NCBI GenBank assembly: GCA_017441045.1
Contig: JAFSAK010000094.1
Span: 1 to 13,961 of the forward strand
Direction: 5' to 3'
Length of the DNA: 13,961 nt
Source of the DNA: Clostridia bacterium
Lineage (GTDB): Bacteria; Bacillota_A; Clostridia; Oscillospirales; Acutalibacteraceae
The notes beneath the pieces are model-generated. The model was not told the DNA's origin and made no database searches. It saw nothing but the letters and a program-made list of their open reading frames with translations. A program made the position numbers and the translations under genes. Of the stretch, positions 12,531 through 13,961 are shown piece by piece; position 1 is the first letter of the stretch, and each line of letters starts with the position of its first letter.

Positions 12531-13961
12531 TTAAAATCCTTCAATTTCCAGAAGTTCTGCCTTCTTAAACCACTCGACTACCTGTTTATAATCATAATTG
12601 GGTTCGCCCGTCAGATAATGATTTTTATAGGTTTCGCCGTTTACGGTAAACTCTATAACCAATAGTCCCTGCTTTTTGATTTCGGGAAGTTCGTATAACT
12701 TATGATTTGAAAGAGCGGGAATTTGTCCCTCGCCCGAAAGCAGAATTGCGCCCGTTTCAATATCGGTAACCTTATAAGAAACGGTTGCATCTCTCTGTGT
12801 TTCGTTAGCGCCGATAAGTTCAAGTTTTCCTGCGGTTTTACTGGGGTCGCGGAACATAAGCATAATGGGCTTTTGGATGCGGCAAATGGTGAAGTAAGCC
12901 ATCTTTTTAGTATGATAATAATCCACCACCGCATCAGAGAACTGTGGCCAACCGTCAAGAAGGTTCCACCAGATAATACCTGTTCTATAGGGCTTGTTGG
13001 CGCGGAAAATCTCTATAAAATATTTGAATGCTTCCGACTGTGAAATTTGAGAAGCCAGGCAAAAATCTTCTAAATTATCGGGAACCGAATCCCCAAATAC
13101 ATTATTAATCTGCACAGCCATAAGAGGAATTCTATAGGAAAAAGCAGCGCCGACTTTTATATTGGTGCAGGAAGCGTGTAACTGCCAAGCTTTATTATAA
13201 TCCACCTGATGCTTGTTCGGGGCAGAAGATAGAGTTTTCACCATATCCTTAAAGGGCCATACGTTTTCACCCGTCAAAAATTTCTTAACGCTTTCGGGAG
13301 AAACGCTTCCGTGGTAACCCGTTTCACTGGCAAAACAAGCAATGCTGTTTTTAAAGAAATCTTCTTTATAGTACCTTCTCGGTCCCCAAAGGTGATCTTC
13401 GGGAAGTCGGTGCTTCATATTATCATCAAAGCACTTTTGCGAACAGTAAGGGGATGAGGGCAAGTAGAGTCGGCACGGGTCAAGTTCCTCTAAAACCTCG
13501 GGAATAACCTGTCTTGTTATTTTATTTTTATTAGGGTCGTGGAAGTGCTGCATAACGGCGGCATCAACCTCATTATCTCCCGCCCACATAATAATTGACG
13601 GGTGCTGACGAAGGCGTTTTACCACCTTTGTCACTTCTTTTCTCATTTCCCCGAAAAATCCTTCGTTCTGGGGATAAACCGAGCAACCCATAGCAAAATC
13701 CTGCCATACTACGATACCGTTTTCATCACAATAGTCATAGAATTCATCGTTTTCATAAACATTTCCGCCCCAACAGCGAACTATATTGCTGCCGCTTTCG
13801 CCGAGAAGTTCGAGAGCTTTCGGCAGACGCTCTTTATCGCGGGAATGGAAGGCATCAAGGGGCACCCAGTTGGTACCCATGGCAAAAAACGGTTTTTCGT
13901 TTATTAAAAATTCAAACTGTCCTTTACCTTCTATATCTATATAATCGGTTCGGTTAAGCCA
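12531..13961 (-). CDS. Glycoside hydrolase family 2, beta-mannosidase-like (C-terminal part, N-terminus outside window)
   Basis: The frame is open to the right edge, giving 477 residues; the ATG at 13880 is internal, since the codons before it encode the GH2 run GQFEFLINEKPFFAMGTNWVPLDAF. Full-length relatives are about 800 residues, so the sugar-binding N-terminal domain is missing from view. The catalytic barrel shows IVRCWGGNVYENDEFYDYCDENGIVVWQDF, typical of GH2 mannosidases. The probable acid/base is the Glu in WAGDNE (codon 13571-13569); most relatives read W-x-G-N-N-E. The probable nucleophile is the Glu in FASETGYHG (codon 13325-13323). A beta-sandwich domain follows, ending VVEWFKKAELLEIEGF. 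No signal peptide can be judged. It probably removes terminal beta-mannose from plant mannan or N-glycan fragments; an exo-glucosaminidase or other GH2 activity cannot be excluded. Confidence 0.88.
   Translation of the reverse strand, partial: WLNRTDYIDIEGKGQFEFLINEKPFFAMGTNWVPLDAFHSRDKERLPKALELLGESGSNIVRCWGGNVYENDEFYDYCDENGIVVWQDFAMGCSVYPQNEGFFGEMRKEVTKVVKRLRQHPSIIMWAGDNEVDAAVMQHFHDPNKNKITRQVIPEVLEELDPCRLYLPSSPYCSQKCFDDNMKHRLPEDHLWGPRRYYKEDFFKNSIACFASETGYHGSVSPESVKKFLTGENVWPFKDMVKTLSSAPNKHQVDYNKAWQLHASCTNIKVGAAFSYRIPLMAVQINNVFGDSVPDNLEDFCLASQISQSEAFKYFIEIFRANKPYRTGIIWWNLLDGWPQFSDAVVDYYHTKKMAYFTICRIQKPIMLMFRDPSKTAGKLELIGANETQRDATVSYKVTDIETGAILLSGEGQIPALSNHKLYELPEIKKQGLLVIEFTVNGETYKNHYLTGEPNYDYKQVVEWFKKAELLEIEGF

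Overview
The window reads as a chromosomal segment from an endospore-forming member of the Clostridia, probably an uncultured gut lineage. The signs are a GerA-type germinant receptor operon, a PyrR-controlled uracil transport operon with a Firmicutes-type attenuator, consensus sigma-A promoters, strong AAAGGAG-like ribosome binding sites with some TTG starts, and many U-tract terminators. The species assignment is inference; no rRNA or other marker gene is present.

Layout, left to right. (1) 1-2467, plus strand: the end of gerKA, then gerKC and gerKB, translationally overlapped and in the A-C-B order of gerK. The B and C subunits are short for their families. (2) 2464-4060: malQ, an amylomaltase, with its own promoter whose -35 lies in the loop of a hairpin over the gerKB stop, and a strong terminator shared with the convergent uracil operon. 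(3) 4064-6211, minus strand: pyrR then uraA, behind a promoter, a PyrR-binding hairpin, an antiterminator and a terminator that together form a complete pyrimidine attenuator. (4) 6212-6445: an AT-rich intergenic region with three consecutive palindromes and DnaA-box-like 9-mers. (5) 6446-7663: a perfect-consensus promoter driving a membrane-anchored G5/3D-domain cell-wall protein. (6) 7673-8991: an AT-rich SAM methyltransferase gene with a leader hairpin, then ppa (inorganic pyrophosphatase). (7) 8990-10264, minus strand: a SLOG-family (DUF1273/YpsA-like) protein and an XRE-type regulator with a four-helix membrane tail. (8) 10304-12346, plus strand: a short Lrp/AsnC regulator, a terminator, and pyk (pyruvate kinase) starting 17 nt after it. 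(9) 12347-12525: a compact, gene-free multi-hairpin repeat with imperfect terminal inverted repeats. (10) 12531-13961, minus strand: the C-terminal two thirds or so of a GH2 beta-mannosidase-like enzyme running off the right edge.

The genes are mostly housekeeping or carbohydrate functions: alpha-glucan disproportionation (malQ), glycolysis (pyk), pyrophosphate removal (ppa), uracil salvage (pyrR-uraA), mannoside breakdown (GH2), wall remodelling (3D protein) and germination (gerK). I see no phage, integrase, transposase, CRISPR, tRNA or rRNA gene. The least explained structures are non-coding: the multi-hairpin element at 12347-12525, the palindrome/DnaA-box region at 6206-6445, and the attenuator ahead of pyrR, which is a textbook type in mechanism but has an unusual AU-rich antiterminator arm.
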